A program made the position numbers and the translations under genes. A model generated the notes under the pieces. The model was not told where the DNA came from, ran no database searches, and worked only from the letters and a program-made list of their open reading frames with translations. Source: Terriglobia bacterium (GTDB lineage: Bacteria; Acidobacteriota; Terriglobia; Terriglobales; Acidobacteriaceae). From it: a DNA stretch of 64,000 nucleotides. Positions 50,118-58,605 of this stretch are shown piece after piece. The stretch is from NCBI GenBank assembly GCA_020073385.1, contig JAIQFH010000025.1:103077-167076 (forward strand), written 5' to 3'. The stretch's first letter is position 1. Every line of letters begins with the position of its first letter.

Positions 50118-51152
50118 TCATTTCCAGACTCCCGTAATCGGCCCCGCATCCCGATCGCTGGCAGTGAGCGGTTCAAGCCCGAAATTGTCTTCAATCGTGC
50201 GCAGCACACTGTAGTGCGTGTAGCGCTTGCCGAGTGCGGATGGATCCTGCTGGTTGGCGGGCCTGACCATGTCGCCAAGAAACACTGTGTAGATGCGGTT
50301 GTCCTCGTTTCCGCCGGATTCGTCGAAGGTCACGACGACTAGCGTACCCTTCCGCAGTTTCTCCGGGAAAGTCTCATCGAGGAACTTCTTCACCCACGCG
50401 CCGGAAACCTGTGCCGTGGTGTCGTGACCATCGTGGTTCATGTTGGGCGTATAGAAGGAATAGGCGACCAAGCCCTTCTTCGCGTCCTCGACAAAGAAAT
50501 TGTCCGCCTTCGCAGAATCGACCGTGATCACGTGGTCGCACCATTTTTCCTGCACCTCGCGGAAGCTTAGAAAAGGCACGTGGCGCCGCACATAGTTTCC
50601 TCGCTTGTCGGCGACGTACTGGCCCGATATGTTCCACGGGCAAGTTCCTGCCGGCATCTCCTCCGCGTACTGTTTGAAATCAAGCCCAACGGCAACCAGG
50701 CGGTCGGCAATCGTCTTATGCGCGGAGTCGTTAGGAAAATTGACCTGCTTGTCTCCCAGATAGCTTCCCCGGCGGTGCAGCCCAAAATCGGTGCCCGCAA
50801 TCATCGCCAGATAATTTGGATATGAGGGGTGAAACAGCGCGTGAAAATTAGTGAAGCTGGCCCCTTGTGCTGCCAGAGCCGTGAGATTCGGATCTTGCAT
50901 GGCGCGTTCATAGTCTGTGTTCTCCAGGACGATGATCACAACTCGATCGAAATGGTGGGCCTTGGCACGGGCTGCGGCACGTGCCGCTTCTTCCTGTTTC
51001 CCTGCCTCCGATTTGGTGACGTGCTGCTCCGTGGACTGGTTGGGCGCGGGAGTCATGCTCTGCGCGGTGGCGGCATTACCAGCGCCTGCGAACAAAATCA
51101 TTGCTGCACGCACGAATCGAAAACAAATCCGGAACCATCCACGGCCGCTCAT
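50118..51152 (-). CDS. Exported alkaline phosphatase-superfamily phosphoesterase
   Basis: A 344-residue exported protein. The signal region is GWFRICFRFVRAAMILFAGA. Core motifs are RVVIIVLENTDYERAMQDPN (metal-binding ENTDY), HPSYPNYLAMIAGTDFG, YTPNMNHDGHDTT and LVVVTFDESGGNEDN. These match the acid phosphatase/phospholipase C-like phosphoesterase family, here the single-domain acidobacterial type without Ig-like repeats. ATG 51152 gives a compact signal peptide; the frame is open to 51206. It is a paralogue by superfamily of the enzyme at 11.6 kb, not a close copy. Confidence 0.85.
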   Translation of the reverse strand: MSGRGWFRICFRFVRAAMILFAGAGNAATAQSMTPAPNQSTEQHVTKSEAGKQEEAARAAARAKAHHFDRVVIIVLENTDYERAMQDPNLTALAAQGASFTNFHALFHPSYPNYLAMIAGTDFGLHRRGSYLGDKQVNFPNDSAHKTIADRLVAVGLDFKQYAEEMPAGTCPWNISGQYVADKRGNYVRRHVPFLSFREVQEKWCDHVITVDSAKADNFFVEDAKKGLVAYSFYTPNMNHDGHDTTAQVSGAWVKKFLDETFPEKLRKGTLVVVTFDESGGNEDNRIYTVFLGDMVRPANQQDPSALGKRYTHYSVLRTIEDNFGLEPLTASDRDAGPITGVWK

Positions 51153-51217
51153 CAGCCCTTTTTGTAGCACATCGCTGGCACTAACCATCCAATAGAATAA
51201 GTACACCGCTCGCTAAA

Positions 51218-53200
51218 ATGGACCTGCAAGCCAAAATCCGCACCATCCCGACTGAGCCCGGCGTGTATCTCTACAAGAACGCCGAGGGTGAGGTCATCTA
51301 CGTTGGCAAGGCAAAGAACCTGCGCAGCCGGGTATCGAGCTACTTTCACGAGGGGCGCTGGGAAGACGCGAAAACCGGAACGCTGGTGCGCGAGGCGGTT
51401 GACGTCGAGTACATCGTCGTCGCGAACAACAAGGAAGCGCTCGCGCTTGAGAACAACCTGATCAAGCAGCGCAAACCGCGATTCAACATCCTGCTGCGCG
51501 ACGATAAAACGTATCCCTATGTCAAGCTGACATTAGGCGAGCGCTGGCCACGCGTGTACGTCACGCGCCGCCTGCGCAAAGATGGCAGCGCGTATTACGG
51601 CCCCTACTTCCCTGCCAACCTGGCGTACCGCATCACAGATCTCATCCACCGCAATTTCATGATTCCGTCCTGCAAGGTGGACCTCACCCGCTTCCATCCA
51701 CGCCCCTGCCTGCAGTACTACATCAAGCGCTGCCTCGGTCCGTGCGTGAAAGACTTGACCACGCCGGATACGTATCAAGAGGCGGTGCGCGACGTGAAGA
51801 TGTTCCTCGAAGGCCGCCCCACGGACCTGGCCCGTTCCCTGCGGGCACGGATGGAGCAGGCTGCGACAGCGCAGGAATACGAGCGAGCAGCCCGCTATCG
51901 CGACCTGATCTCCACGGTAGAGCAGTTACAAGAGCGGCAGCGGATCGCCGCCGCCGAGGGTGACGACGCCGACGTCTTCGGCTATCACTACGAAAACGAC
52001 ATGCTGGCAGTGAACCTGTTTCACATGCGCGGCGGCAAGATGGTCGACCGCCGCGAATTTTTCTGGGAGGACTTGCCAGAGTTCGCAGAGAGCCCGGACG
52101 TCGAGCCCTCGACGGAACATGTGGGGACAGCCGCCCTCGGCTGTCCGGGCGAGCAAAGCTCGCCAGCGCAGTCAGCCGACGCTGCCCATACGCTCGAAGT
52201 AAACCCCAACCGAGTTTCACTCGGCACCGACGGCCGAAGGCGGCCGTCCCCACATGATCAGTTTTATCCCGGCGAGTTTTTCTCCGCCCTGCTGAAGCAA
52301 CTCTACATCGGGCAGCCCTACGTTCCCCGGAATCTTTACGTTCCTGTCAACTTCGAAGACCGCGAAGAACTGGAAGACCTGCTCTCCGAACAAGACGCCC
52401 GCGCCGCACGGGTCCACATCCTTGTTCCCCAGCGCGGAGAGAAGCGCTCGTTGATCGATCTCGCCGGCAACAACGCGAAGCAATCCTACGACCAGCGCTT
52501 CCGCATTCTGAAGCCGAATGCGCGGAAGATTCAGGAGGAACTGCAGGAGGCGATCGGCCTGCCCGATCTACCCAAGCGCATCGAATGCTTCGACATCTCC
52601 CACATTCAGGGCGCGGAGACCGTCGCCTCAATGGTGGTGTGGGAAGACGGCAAGATGAAGAAGTCGGATTATCGCAAATTCATCATCCGCACGGTGGAAG
52701 GTGTCGACGACTTCGCATCCATGCGTGAAGTAGTCACGCGGCGGTACAAGCGCTTGCAGGATGAAAAGAAGGCGATGCCCAGCCTGGTGCTGATCGATGG
52801 CGGGCTTGGGCAGTTGCACGCTGCATCCGAAGCGCTGGAAACACTCGAGATCATCAATCAGCCTTTGGCCGCAATCGCCAAGCGCGAAGAGATCCTCTAC
52901 GTCTACGGTCAGGAAAAGGATCCAATCGCGCTCGATCACCATTCTCCGGTCCTGCACCTGATTCAGATGATCCGCGACGAAGCCCACCGCTTTGCCGTGA
53001 CCTTCCATCGCAAACGACGGCAGATTCGCGATCGGTCAACCGAATTACTGGAAATTCCCGGCGTGGGGGCGAGTACGTCGCGACGCCTGCTCGAGCACTT
53101 TGGCAGCGTTCAGGCGGTGAAGCAAGCCGATGCGGCGGCGCTGTCGGCCGTCGTCACACGCGTGCAAGCCGAGGCCATTCGCAATCACTTTCAGAAGTGA
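51218..53200 (+). CDS. uvrC: Excinuclease ABC subunit C
   Basis: Makes the dual incisions in nucleotide excision repair. The 660 residues include the GIY-YIG nuclease (PTEPGVYLYKNAEGEVIYVG), FLEGRPTDLARSLRARM, the UVR domain (QEYERAARYRDLISTVEQLQ), the RNase H-like C-terminal nuclease (RIECFDISHIQGAETVASMV, LVLIDGGLGQLHAA) and HhH repeats (IPGVGASTSRRLLEHFG). Normal length is about 600-620. Residues about 301-346 (EHVGTAALGCPGEQS onward) are encoded by a 139-bp element with 11-bp terminal inverted repeats, between the UVR region and the RNase H part. Confidence 0.96.
   Translation: MDLQAKIRTIPTEPGVYLYKNAEGEVIYVGKAKNLRSRVSSYFHEGRWEDAKTGTLVREAVDVEYIVVANNKEALALENNLIKQRKPRFNILLRDDKTYPYVKLTLGERWPRVYVTRRLRKDGSAYYGPYFPANLAYRITDLIHRNFMIPSCKVDLTRFHPRPCLQYYIKRCLGPCVKDLTTPDTYQEAVRDVKMFLEGRPTDLARSLRARMEQAATAQEYERAARYRDLISTVEQLQERQRIAAAEGDDADVFGYHYENDMLAVNLFHMRGGKMVDRREFFWEDLPEFAESPDVEPSTEHVGTAALGCPGEQSSPAQSADAAHTLEVNPNRVSLGTDGRRRPSPHDQFYPGEFFSALLKQLYIGQPYVPRNLYVPVNFEDREELEDLLSEQDARAARVHILVPQRGEKRSLIDLAGNNAKQSYDQRFRILKPNARKIQEELQEAIGLPDLPKRIECFDISHIQGAETVASMVVWEDGKMKKSDYRKFIIRTVEGVDDFASMREVVTRRYKRLQDEKKAMPSLVLIDGGLGQLHAASEALETLEIINQPLAAIAKREEILYVYGQEKDPIALDHHSPVLHLIQMIRDEAHRFAVTFHRKRRQIRDRSTELLEIPGVGASTSRRLLEHFGSVQAVKQADAAALSAVVTRVQAEAIRNHFQK
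52118..52256. repeat. Family D composite element with terminal inverted repeats inside uvrC
   Basis: The ends CATGTGGGGAC (52118-52128) and GTCCCCACATG (52246-52256) are perfect inverted repeats. Inside are nested hairpins (GGACAGCC..GGCTGTCC, GGGCGAGCAAAGCTCGCC, CCGAGTTTCACTCGG, CGGCCGAAGGCGGCCG). Reading frame is kept across the whole element. Confidence 0.85.
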
Positions 53201-53240
53201 ATCCGCCAAGGTAAGATTCGTATCCAAAAGCTAGCGCCAC

Positions 53241-53717
53241 ATGGAAAACAACCAGCCTGAAAAACACACTGTCTCTGCCTCGGCAACCATTCCCGCCCGG
53301 CGCGAACGCGTCTACTCCCTGATCGCCAATTACAACGACGGACATCCGCGCATCCTCCCCAAGCAGTTCACGAGCCTCGTCGTCGAGCAGGGCGGAGTAG
53401 GATCCGGTACGATCATTCGCTTTCAGATGAGCGTATTTGGAAGGAAGCAGACGTTCCGCGCCGCCATTACCGAGCCTGAGCCAGGACGCGTTTTGGTCGA
53501 AACGTATCTCGACGAGAGCGGAGCCGTGACCACTTTCACGGTAAACCCCGGCGGCGCCCCCGCCGATTCGCACGTGACCATTTCAACCGAACTTCGAGTG
53601 CGGAGCGGCTTCCTGGGAAAAATCGAGAAGACCCTTTCGACTCTTCTGCTGCGCCCGTTGTATGTCAAAGAACTGGAGAACCTGGCCCGCGTCGCTACCG
53701 GACCGTTCGGCAGCTAA
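53241..53717 (+). CDS. SRPBCC (START-like) family protein
   Basis: A 158-residue protein of the polyketide cyclase/SRPBCC superfamily: HTVSASATIPARRERVYSLI at the start, NDGHPRILPKQFTSLVVEQ, VLVETYLDESGAVTTFTVNP and a C-terminal helix (LLLRPLYVKELENLARVA). The fold makes a hydrophobic cavity for small ligands. The START-like family has no single function, and no ligand can be named. It follows uvrC by 40 bases on the same strand. Confidence 0.85.
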   Translation: MENNQPEKHTVSASATIPARRERVYSLIANYNDGHPRILPKQFTSLVVEQGGVGSGTIIRFQMSVFGRKQTFRAAITEPEPGRVLVETYLDESGAVTTFTVNPGGAPADSHVTISTELRVRSGFLGKIEKTLSTLLLRPLYVKELENLARVATGPFGS

Positions 53718-53750
53718 CATTCGTCCTTGCCAAAAGACGCGATCAAGAAT

Positions 53751-53907
53751 TCCTCAGCGGACTCTGCGGCTTTTCTCCGCGATCTCCGCGGTTAAAAGCT
53801 CTTACTTCGGACGAAGCGTTCCCCATAACTGCGAAGGACACTAGCTACACAAAACGATTCGATGATCTTCTTCGTGCACCTTCGTGTCCTTTGTGGTGAA
53901 AGCTTTT
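53751..53907. repeat. Family A arm followed by family B inverted pair
   Basis: A-type arm 53751-53801 (CCTCAGCGGACTCTGCGG, CTCCGCGATCTCCGCGG). B-type left arm 53827-53854 is degenerate (GCGAAGGACACTAGC), and right arm 53867-53907 is strong (CCTTCGTGTCCTTTGTGG). They fill the gap before the TolB-like gene. A spurious upstream extension of that gene reads through the right arm as FFVHLRVLCGESF. Confidence 0.72.
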
Positions 53908-53933
53908 CCCGCGCTACACTAGGCCCCATCCCT

Positions 53934-54998
53934 ATGAAACGAATTCTTCGCTTGACCTCGATCGTCATGGCTGTGGGAGCCGCGGCCTGGGCCCAGAATG
54001 CATCCGTCCCCGACATGGCCACGCCGCGAGAAAAGCATCTGCGCAACGTTCACCAACTAACATTCGGCGGCCAGAATGCCGAGGCTTACTTCTCCGCCGA
54101 CGGCAAGAAATTGATCTACCAGTCCTCTCACGGCGACGTGAAGTGCGACCAGATCTTCATCATGAACATTGACGGCAGCAACCAGCACATGGTCTCGACC
54201 AGCAAGGGACGCACCACCTGCAGCTTTTTCTATCCTGACGGCAAGAAGATTCTCTTCGCCTCGACGCACCTGGCGAGCCCGGAGTGCCCGCCGAAACCGG
54301 ACTATTCCAAGGGTTATGTCTGGGGCGTGTATGCCGGATATGACATCTTCACCGCAAATCCAGACGGCTCGAATCTCAAGCGATTGACCAACACGCCGGG
54401 ATACGACGCCGAGGCCACAATCTCGCTCGACGGCAAGAAGATCACCTTCACTTCCGTGCGCAACGGCGACCTCGATGTCTACACGATGGATGCCGACGGC
54501 AAAAACGTGAAACAGCTGACGCATGAACTCGGCTATGACGGCGGGCCAACGTTTTCCCCCGACGGAAAGTGGATCGTCTACCGCGCCTACCATCCCAAGA
54601 ACGAGCAGGACATCGCCGACTATAAGGATCTGCTGGCGAAAAACCTGATTCGGCCGACTTCCCTCGAGATCATGCTGATGAAGGCCGACGGCAGCGACAA
54701 GAAGCAGATTACGAATCTGGGTGCAGCAAGTTTTGGTCCCGCGTTTGCCGCGGACGGCAAGAAAATCATCTTTTCATCCAACTATGATGCGGAAACGCAT
54801 GCCACAGGCGGTGAGGGCAATTTCGAATTGTGGATGATGAATCCCGATGGCAGCGGGTTGGAGCGCATCACCTACAGCGACGGCTTCGACGGATTTCCAA
54901 TGTTTTCCCCGGACGGCAAGAAGCTGGTCTGGGCCTCCAATCGCAACGGCAAGGCCCCGCACGAGACTAATATCTTTATTGGGGATTGGGTTCCGTAA
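53934..54998 (+). CDS. Exported TolB-like beta-propeller protein
   Basis: A 354-residue protein with signal peptide MKRILRLTSIVMAVGAAAWA and a WD40/PD40 propeller of at least six blades, each with an SxDGKKI(I/V)(F/Y) unit: YFSADGKKLIYQS, FFYPDGKKILFAS, TISLDGKKITFTS, TFSPDGKWIVYRA, AFAADGKKIIFSS, MFSPDGKKLVWAS. No peptidase domain follows, so it is a stand-alone propeller, perhaps a binding or scaffold protein. ATG 53934 is chosen since upstream sequence in frame is family B repeat. Confidence 0.88.
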   Translation: MKRILRLTSIVMAVGAAAWAQNASVPDMATPREKHLRNVHQLTFGGQNAEAYFSADGKKLIYQSSHGDVKCDQIFIMNIDGSNQHMVSTSKGRTTCSFFYPDGKKILFASTHLASPECPPKPDYSKGYVWGVYAGYDIFTANPDGSNLKRLTNTPGYDAEATISLDGKKITFTSVRNGDLDVYTMDADGKNVKQLTHELGYDGGPTFSPDGKWIVYRAYHPKNEQDIADYKDLLAKNLIRPTSLEIMLMKADGSDKKQITNLGAASFGPAFAADGKKIIFSSNYDAETHATGGEGNFELWMMNPDGSGLERITYSDGFDGFPMFSPDGKKLVWASNRNGKAPHETNIFIGDWVP

Positions 54999-55043
54999 AG
55001 AGATTGCGGATTCGTTGCAGAAAGCACCGCGCTCAACACAAAT

Positions 55044-55102
55044 GTCATCCTGAGCGTAGCAGCAAGCGCGACAAGCGCTTGCTGCGTAGTCGAAGGATCC
55101 CT
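55044..55102. repeat. Family C element with inner hairpin
   Basis: GTCATCCTGAGCGTAGC, then AGCAAGCGC-GACAA-GCGCTTGCT, then GCGTAGTCGAAGGATCCCT. It lies between the convergent TolB-like and TPR genes and could terminate both. Confidence 0.7.
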
Positions 55103-55134
55103 ATCACCATCCCGACTACAGCCTCCGCGAACCA

Positions 55135-55932
55135 CTATTTCGCAACCCTCTCGCGCTCGGCCTTCGCTCTCTTCGTCGCCAGCGTCTTGTCCACCCAATC
55201 GTCCGCAGTCTTCAGATCTCTATTCCGAGCTGCCGTATCGGCGCACTCCAGATCCGCTCTCTCCCGATACATCAAATTGATATAAGCCATGGCGTCGTCG
55301 TAGTCCGGGCGAAGCTGGATCGCCTTATCTAAATTGCTGATGCCATCCTCAATCACTGACCAGTTCTTTGCCCGAAGCTCATCGCAGACCTTCTTCTGCT
55401 CGGGATTCTTGGAATTCATATGTGCGTCCGGTTGCATCCCGAGCCGCGCCCGTTCTTCCATGCGAGGCTGGTAGCACTGCGTCCAGTCGATCACTCCCAT
55501 GGAGTAGTAGCTCTGCGGATCATTGGGGTCGAGATCGGAAGCCATCTGGTAATACTTTCGCGACTCGTCCCAGTTCTTCATGTTCAAGTGCAGATAAGCG
55601 ATCCCCTTGGCGCTGTTGACCTTCTGATCATTTTTCGCGCTTAGATCAAGCACCTTCTGGTACTGAAGGATGCCACGCTCCGCTAAAGACTTGTTGTCAT
55701 CGGTATCTACCCCCGGAATGTACTGACTCACATACGTGGTCGCGAGATACATGTGGGCGTTGATATTGCCCGAGTCCAACTCAACGGCTTTCTCGAAGTG
55801 CTGCATGGCCTGTTCGTACTGGGCGTTCTTGTACGCCGCCACGCCCAGTTTGAGTTCGTCGTCAGATGTTTGCGGGAAGGCTGAAACGGATGCAATGAGA
55901 AGGACAGAAACGACGATCAATGGCACTTTCAT
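55135..55932 (-). CDS. Exported TPR protein
   Basis: A 265-residue protein with signal peptide MKVPLIVVSVLLIASVSAFP and TPR helices: LGVAAYKNAQYEQAMQHFEK, NAHMYLATTYVSQYIPGV, AKGIAYLHLNMKNWDESRK and LDKAIQLRPDYDDAMAYINL. Its C-terminal tail is rich in Arg, Lys and Glu. Such solo TPR proteins are common scaffolds in the acidobacterial periplasm. GGGGG lies six bases before the ATG. Its partner is unknown. Confidence 0.85.
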   Translation of the reverse strand: MKVPLIVVSVLLIASVSAFPQTSDDELKLGVAAYKNAQYEQAMQHFEKAVELDSGNINAHMYLATTYVSQYIPGVDTDDNKSLAERGILQYQKVLDLSAKNDQKVNSAKGIAYLHLNMKNWDESRKYYQMASDLDPNDPQSYYSMGVIDWTQCYQPRMEERARLGMQPDAHMNSKNPEQKKVCDELRAKNWSVIEDGISNLDKAIQLRPDYDDAMAYINLMYRERADLECADTAARNRDLKTADDWVDKTLATKRAKAERERVAK

Positions 55933-56012
55933 GAGCTGCCCCCGATCTAAGGAAATGCACCGGCCAAATTGTATCCCTTATGTCTTTCGACACCAGATCG
56001 CTGCGAATCGGA

Positions 56013-56573
56013 TCAGCGAACTTTCACCTCTGACCCCACGGAGCGCAATCTCGAAGCCAGCCACGCAACGCACGCCAGCATCCCGCACCAGCCCAGAATC
56101 CGTACTACCGCCGCTATCTTCGTGTCGTAGTCGAGTACGCCGAGGCTGGAGAAAATTACATGGAAATCGTGCTCCACGAAGTCCGGATCGCCCGTCGTGA
56201 CCAAGGGCAGTTCCTGCGCCCGTGCGTCCGCCATGTAAGTCGCCGTGTAGAGCCAATTCTCAAAGAAGAAGAACAAGCAGAATACAAAGCCGCTCGTTTG
56301 CCGCTGCGAGTAGAAGTAAGCAGCCAGGAGAAACGGCACCAGCCACTGCAGCAGCGTGCCTCCCCAAAGTCCGAGCGTTGCACCAAACCATCCGAACAGG
56401 TTGTGACCGCCTTCGTGAACAACCAAATTCGCCGAATCGATGAACAGGAATCCGCCATGCGCAGCGAAAGCGTAAGCGAGAAATCCCGCATAGAAGACTA
56501 GCCACGCCATCACGACCGCGCGCGAAACCGGCTTCCAAGGCTCTTCCAGAATTGATTGCAGATACTCGAGCAT
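56013..56573 (-). CDS. Membrane protein with HEGGH motif, M50-like
   Basis: A 186-residue, four- to five-segment membrane protein. HEGGH at residues 53-57 follows LFIDSANLVV and is followed by NLFGWFGATLGLWGGTLLQW, resembling zinc sites of intramembrane peptidases. The second NPxxP-type motif of M50 is missing, though DPDFVEHDFHVIF offers acidic and His residues. It may be an atypical metallopeptidase or a membrane zinc protein. It is divergent from mscS, 98 bases apart. Confidence 0.6.
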   Translation of the reverse strand: MLEYLQSILEEPWKPVSRAVVMAWLVFYAGFLAYAFAAHGGFLFIDSANLVVHEGGHNLFGWFGATLGLWGGTLLQWLVPFLLAAYFYSQRQTSGFVFCLFFFFENWLYTATYMADARAQELPLVTTGDPDFVEHDFHVIFSSLGVLDYDTKIAAVVRILGWCGMLACVAWLASRLRSVGSEVKVR

Positions 56574-56671
56574 GTTCGGATGTAGTTATCTTAGGCAGCC
56601 GGACCCACCACGGCAGGTTACGAACGTGTGGCCGTCGCAGCCTGCCACGTTTTCTTGTAGAGTGGAGGATC

Positions 56672-58525
56672 ATGAAACTCCGGCATTGGATCACCGCGAT
56701 CGTGTTGCTGCTGCTGGTGGCCGCAACTGTCGCCGGATTGCTATGGACGCGGGAGCTGCCGCCCCCGAGCGACGAGGAGGCTGCTGCAACGCCCACCCAC
56801 AGACCTCTGGGACGCAAAGCGGCAACTCAGCAGCGGCAACTCGTGGACCTGCGTCCCTTGCAGACTGCGCACCGCATGGCAGCCCTGGCGGGCACGCAAG
56901 AAGAGCAGGCGCTGGCGCATGAGGCCGAGAAGGTTGGAGACCACGAAGTGGACCTCGCCTTCTACGACGCGCTGCGCCGGGTGCATGAAACTCCCGCCAA
57001 GCTTTCTCCCGAAGCCAAACAAATTGCCGATCGCAAGGCCAAGGCCGAGCAAGCACTCAAGGACGATCAGGAAAACATCAAGCTGCTCACGCGCAAAGTC
57101 GCGGCCGCGCCCGAGTCGCAGAAGGACAATCTCCAAGATCAACTCGACGTCGCCAATGCGCAACTCGAGCTTGATCAGGACGAATTCGACGATGCCTCCG
57201 AGGATCTGGAGCAGGCCGGCGGCGATCCCGAGTCGAAGATCAAGCGCCTGCAAGAGCAACACGAAGCCGGCAACCACAACTCGCTGGCCGTCGGCTCTGC
57301 GGTGAATCCTCACGAGCAGGATTACAAGGCACGCACCTTGTTGGCGGCCGCGCGGGCGTGGCAGGCTCTCCGGGACAAGAAAGCGCAACTAGAAGACGCC
57401 GTCGAAGAGACCCGCACCAAGCAGCTGCGTCTGAACCAGCGGCATGAAACGCTGGCGGCACAGGTCAAGAAAGAAGCTGAGAATCGCGAAGGCGCGAAGC
57501 AACAGGCGAAAGAGTTTACCCAAAACGGCAAGGTTGCTAGCCGCGAAGAATCGAAGTCGGCATCGAAAGCTGCTCTCGATTCGTTGAAGCAGTACGCCCG
57601 CGATCAGAAGAATCTGGCTGATCTCGGGCGTCGCGTGCAGGACGAGCAAGATCTCGGAGACATCTATTCCAACTGGATTGCACTCGTCGAGAGCCGCCAG
57701 CGCGCGGCCTTGCACAGCATGATCGAGTCCGGCCTCTGGATTCTGCTGGTTCTGATCGCCGTGTACGTAGCCAACCGGGTTATCGAACGCCTGTTCACCG
57801 GCATGACGACGGAGAACAAACGTGTCGATACCTTGCGATCGGTCGTCAAGTTTGCGGCGCAGGCGGTAGGAGCGCTCGTCATCCTGTTCGTCATTTTCGG
57901 AATGCCCACGCAGACAACGACGGTGTTGGGATTGGCCGGAGCCGGATTGACTGTCGCAATGAAGGACTTCATCGTCGCCTTCTTCGGCTGGTTCATCCTG
58001 ATGGGGCGCAACGGCATCCGCGTGGGCGACTGGGTCGAGATCAACGGCGTAGGTGGAGAAGTCGTCGAAGTAGGCCTACTCAAAACGGTGCTCCTCGAAA
58101 CGGGTAACTGGACCGACTCCAGCCATCCCACCGGCCGCCGCGTCTCCTTCGTCAACAGCTTCGCGATCGAAGGACACTTCTTCAACTTCACCACTTCCGG
58201 CCAGTGGATGTGGGATGAGCTCAGTGTGCTGATTCCTCCCAACCAGGATCCGTATCACGTTATCGATGGCATACAGAAACTGGTCGAGCAGGAAACAGCG
58301 AAAAATGCCGGCAAGGCCGAGGCTGAGTGGCAGGAGACAACGACAAAGTATCGTGCCAAGACCCTTTCAGCCTTGCCCGGGATTTACGTGCAGCCAACAG
58401 CAGCCGGGATCGAAGTGCGAGTGCGCTACATAACGCGAGCCTATGAACGACACGAGGCGCGCAAACGGCTCTATGAGGCGGTCGTGGAAATGATGCACGG
58501 CAAACGGGAAGCGGTCCCGTCATAG
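56672..58525 (+). CDS. Mechanosensitive ion channel (MscS family)
   Basis: A 617-residue large MscS-type channel. It has an N-terminal membrane segment (WITAIVLLLLVAATVAGLLW), a long coiled-coil region (residues about 90-340), then membrane segments (SGLWILLVLIAVYVANRVI; GALVILFVIFGM). The pore helix and beta domain read LGLAGAGLTVAMKDFIVAFF and GIRVGDWVEINGVGGEVVEV, followed by the alpha/beta vestibule. It should release solutes under hypoosmotic shock. ATG 56672 has GGAGG 4-5 bases upstream. The unusual length of the coiled region suggests a periplasmic or cytoplasmic stalk. Confidence 0.92.
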   Translation: MKLRHWITAIVLLLLVAATVAGLLWTRELPPPSDEEAAATPTHRPLGRKAATQQRQLVDLRPLQTAHRMAALAGTQEEQALAHEAEKVGDHEVDLAFYDALRRVHETPAKLSPEAKQIADRKAKAEQALKDDQENIKLLTRKVAAAPESQKDNLQDQLDVANAQLELDQDEFDDASEDLEQAGGDPESKIKRLQEQHEAGNHNSLAVGSAVNPHEQDYKARTLLAAARAWQALRDKKAQLEDAVEETRTKQLRLNQRHETLAAQVKKEAENREGAKQQAKEFTQNGKVASREESKSASKAALDSLKQYARDQKNLADLGRRVQDEQDLGDIYSNWIALVESRQRAALHSMIESGLWILLVLIAVYVANRVIERLFTGMTTENKRVDTLRSVVKFAAQAVGALVILFVIFGMPTQTTTVLGLAGAGLTVAMKDFIVAFFGWFILMGRNGIRVGDWVEINGVGGEVVEVGLLKTVLLETGNWTDSSHPTGRRVSFVNSFAIEGHFFNFTTSGQWMWDELSVLIPPNQDPYHVIDGIQKLVEQETAKNAGKAEAEWQETTTKYRAKTLSALPGIYVQPTAAGIEVRVRYITRAYERHEARKRLYEAVVEMMHGKREAVPS

Positions 58526-58605
58526 CCGACGTCTGAAGGTGTCCTTAGTGTACCGCATGCCCTGAGCGAAGTCGAAGGGTGTCAATTAGTGGTTAAGAGG
58601 TCTTC

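Noticed and set aside
49762..50214. 150-codon open frame upstream of the OmpA gene
   Set aside because: It runs through the ompA leader, a family A repeat and the end of the phosphoesterase gene, with no motif.
53862..53933. Upstream extension of the TolB-like gene
   Set aside because: The extra residues are translated family B repeat and precede a clear signal peptide start.
56552..56671. Longer start for mscS
   Set aside because: The internal ATG has a GGAGG site and begins the membrane segment; the extension overlaps the divergent gene's promoter.
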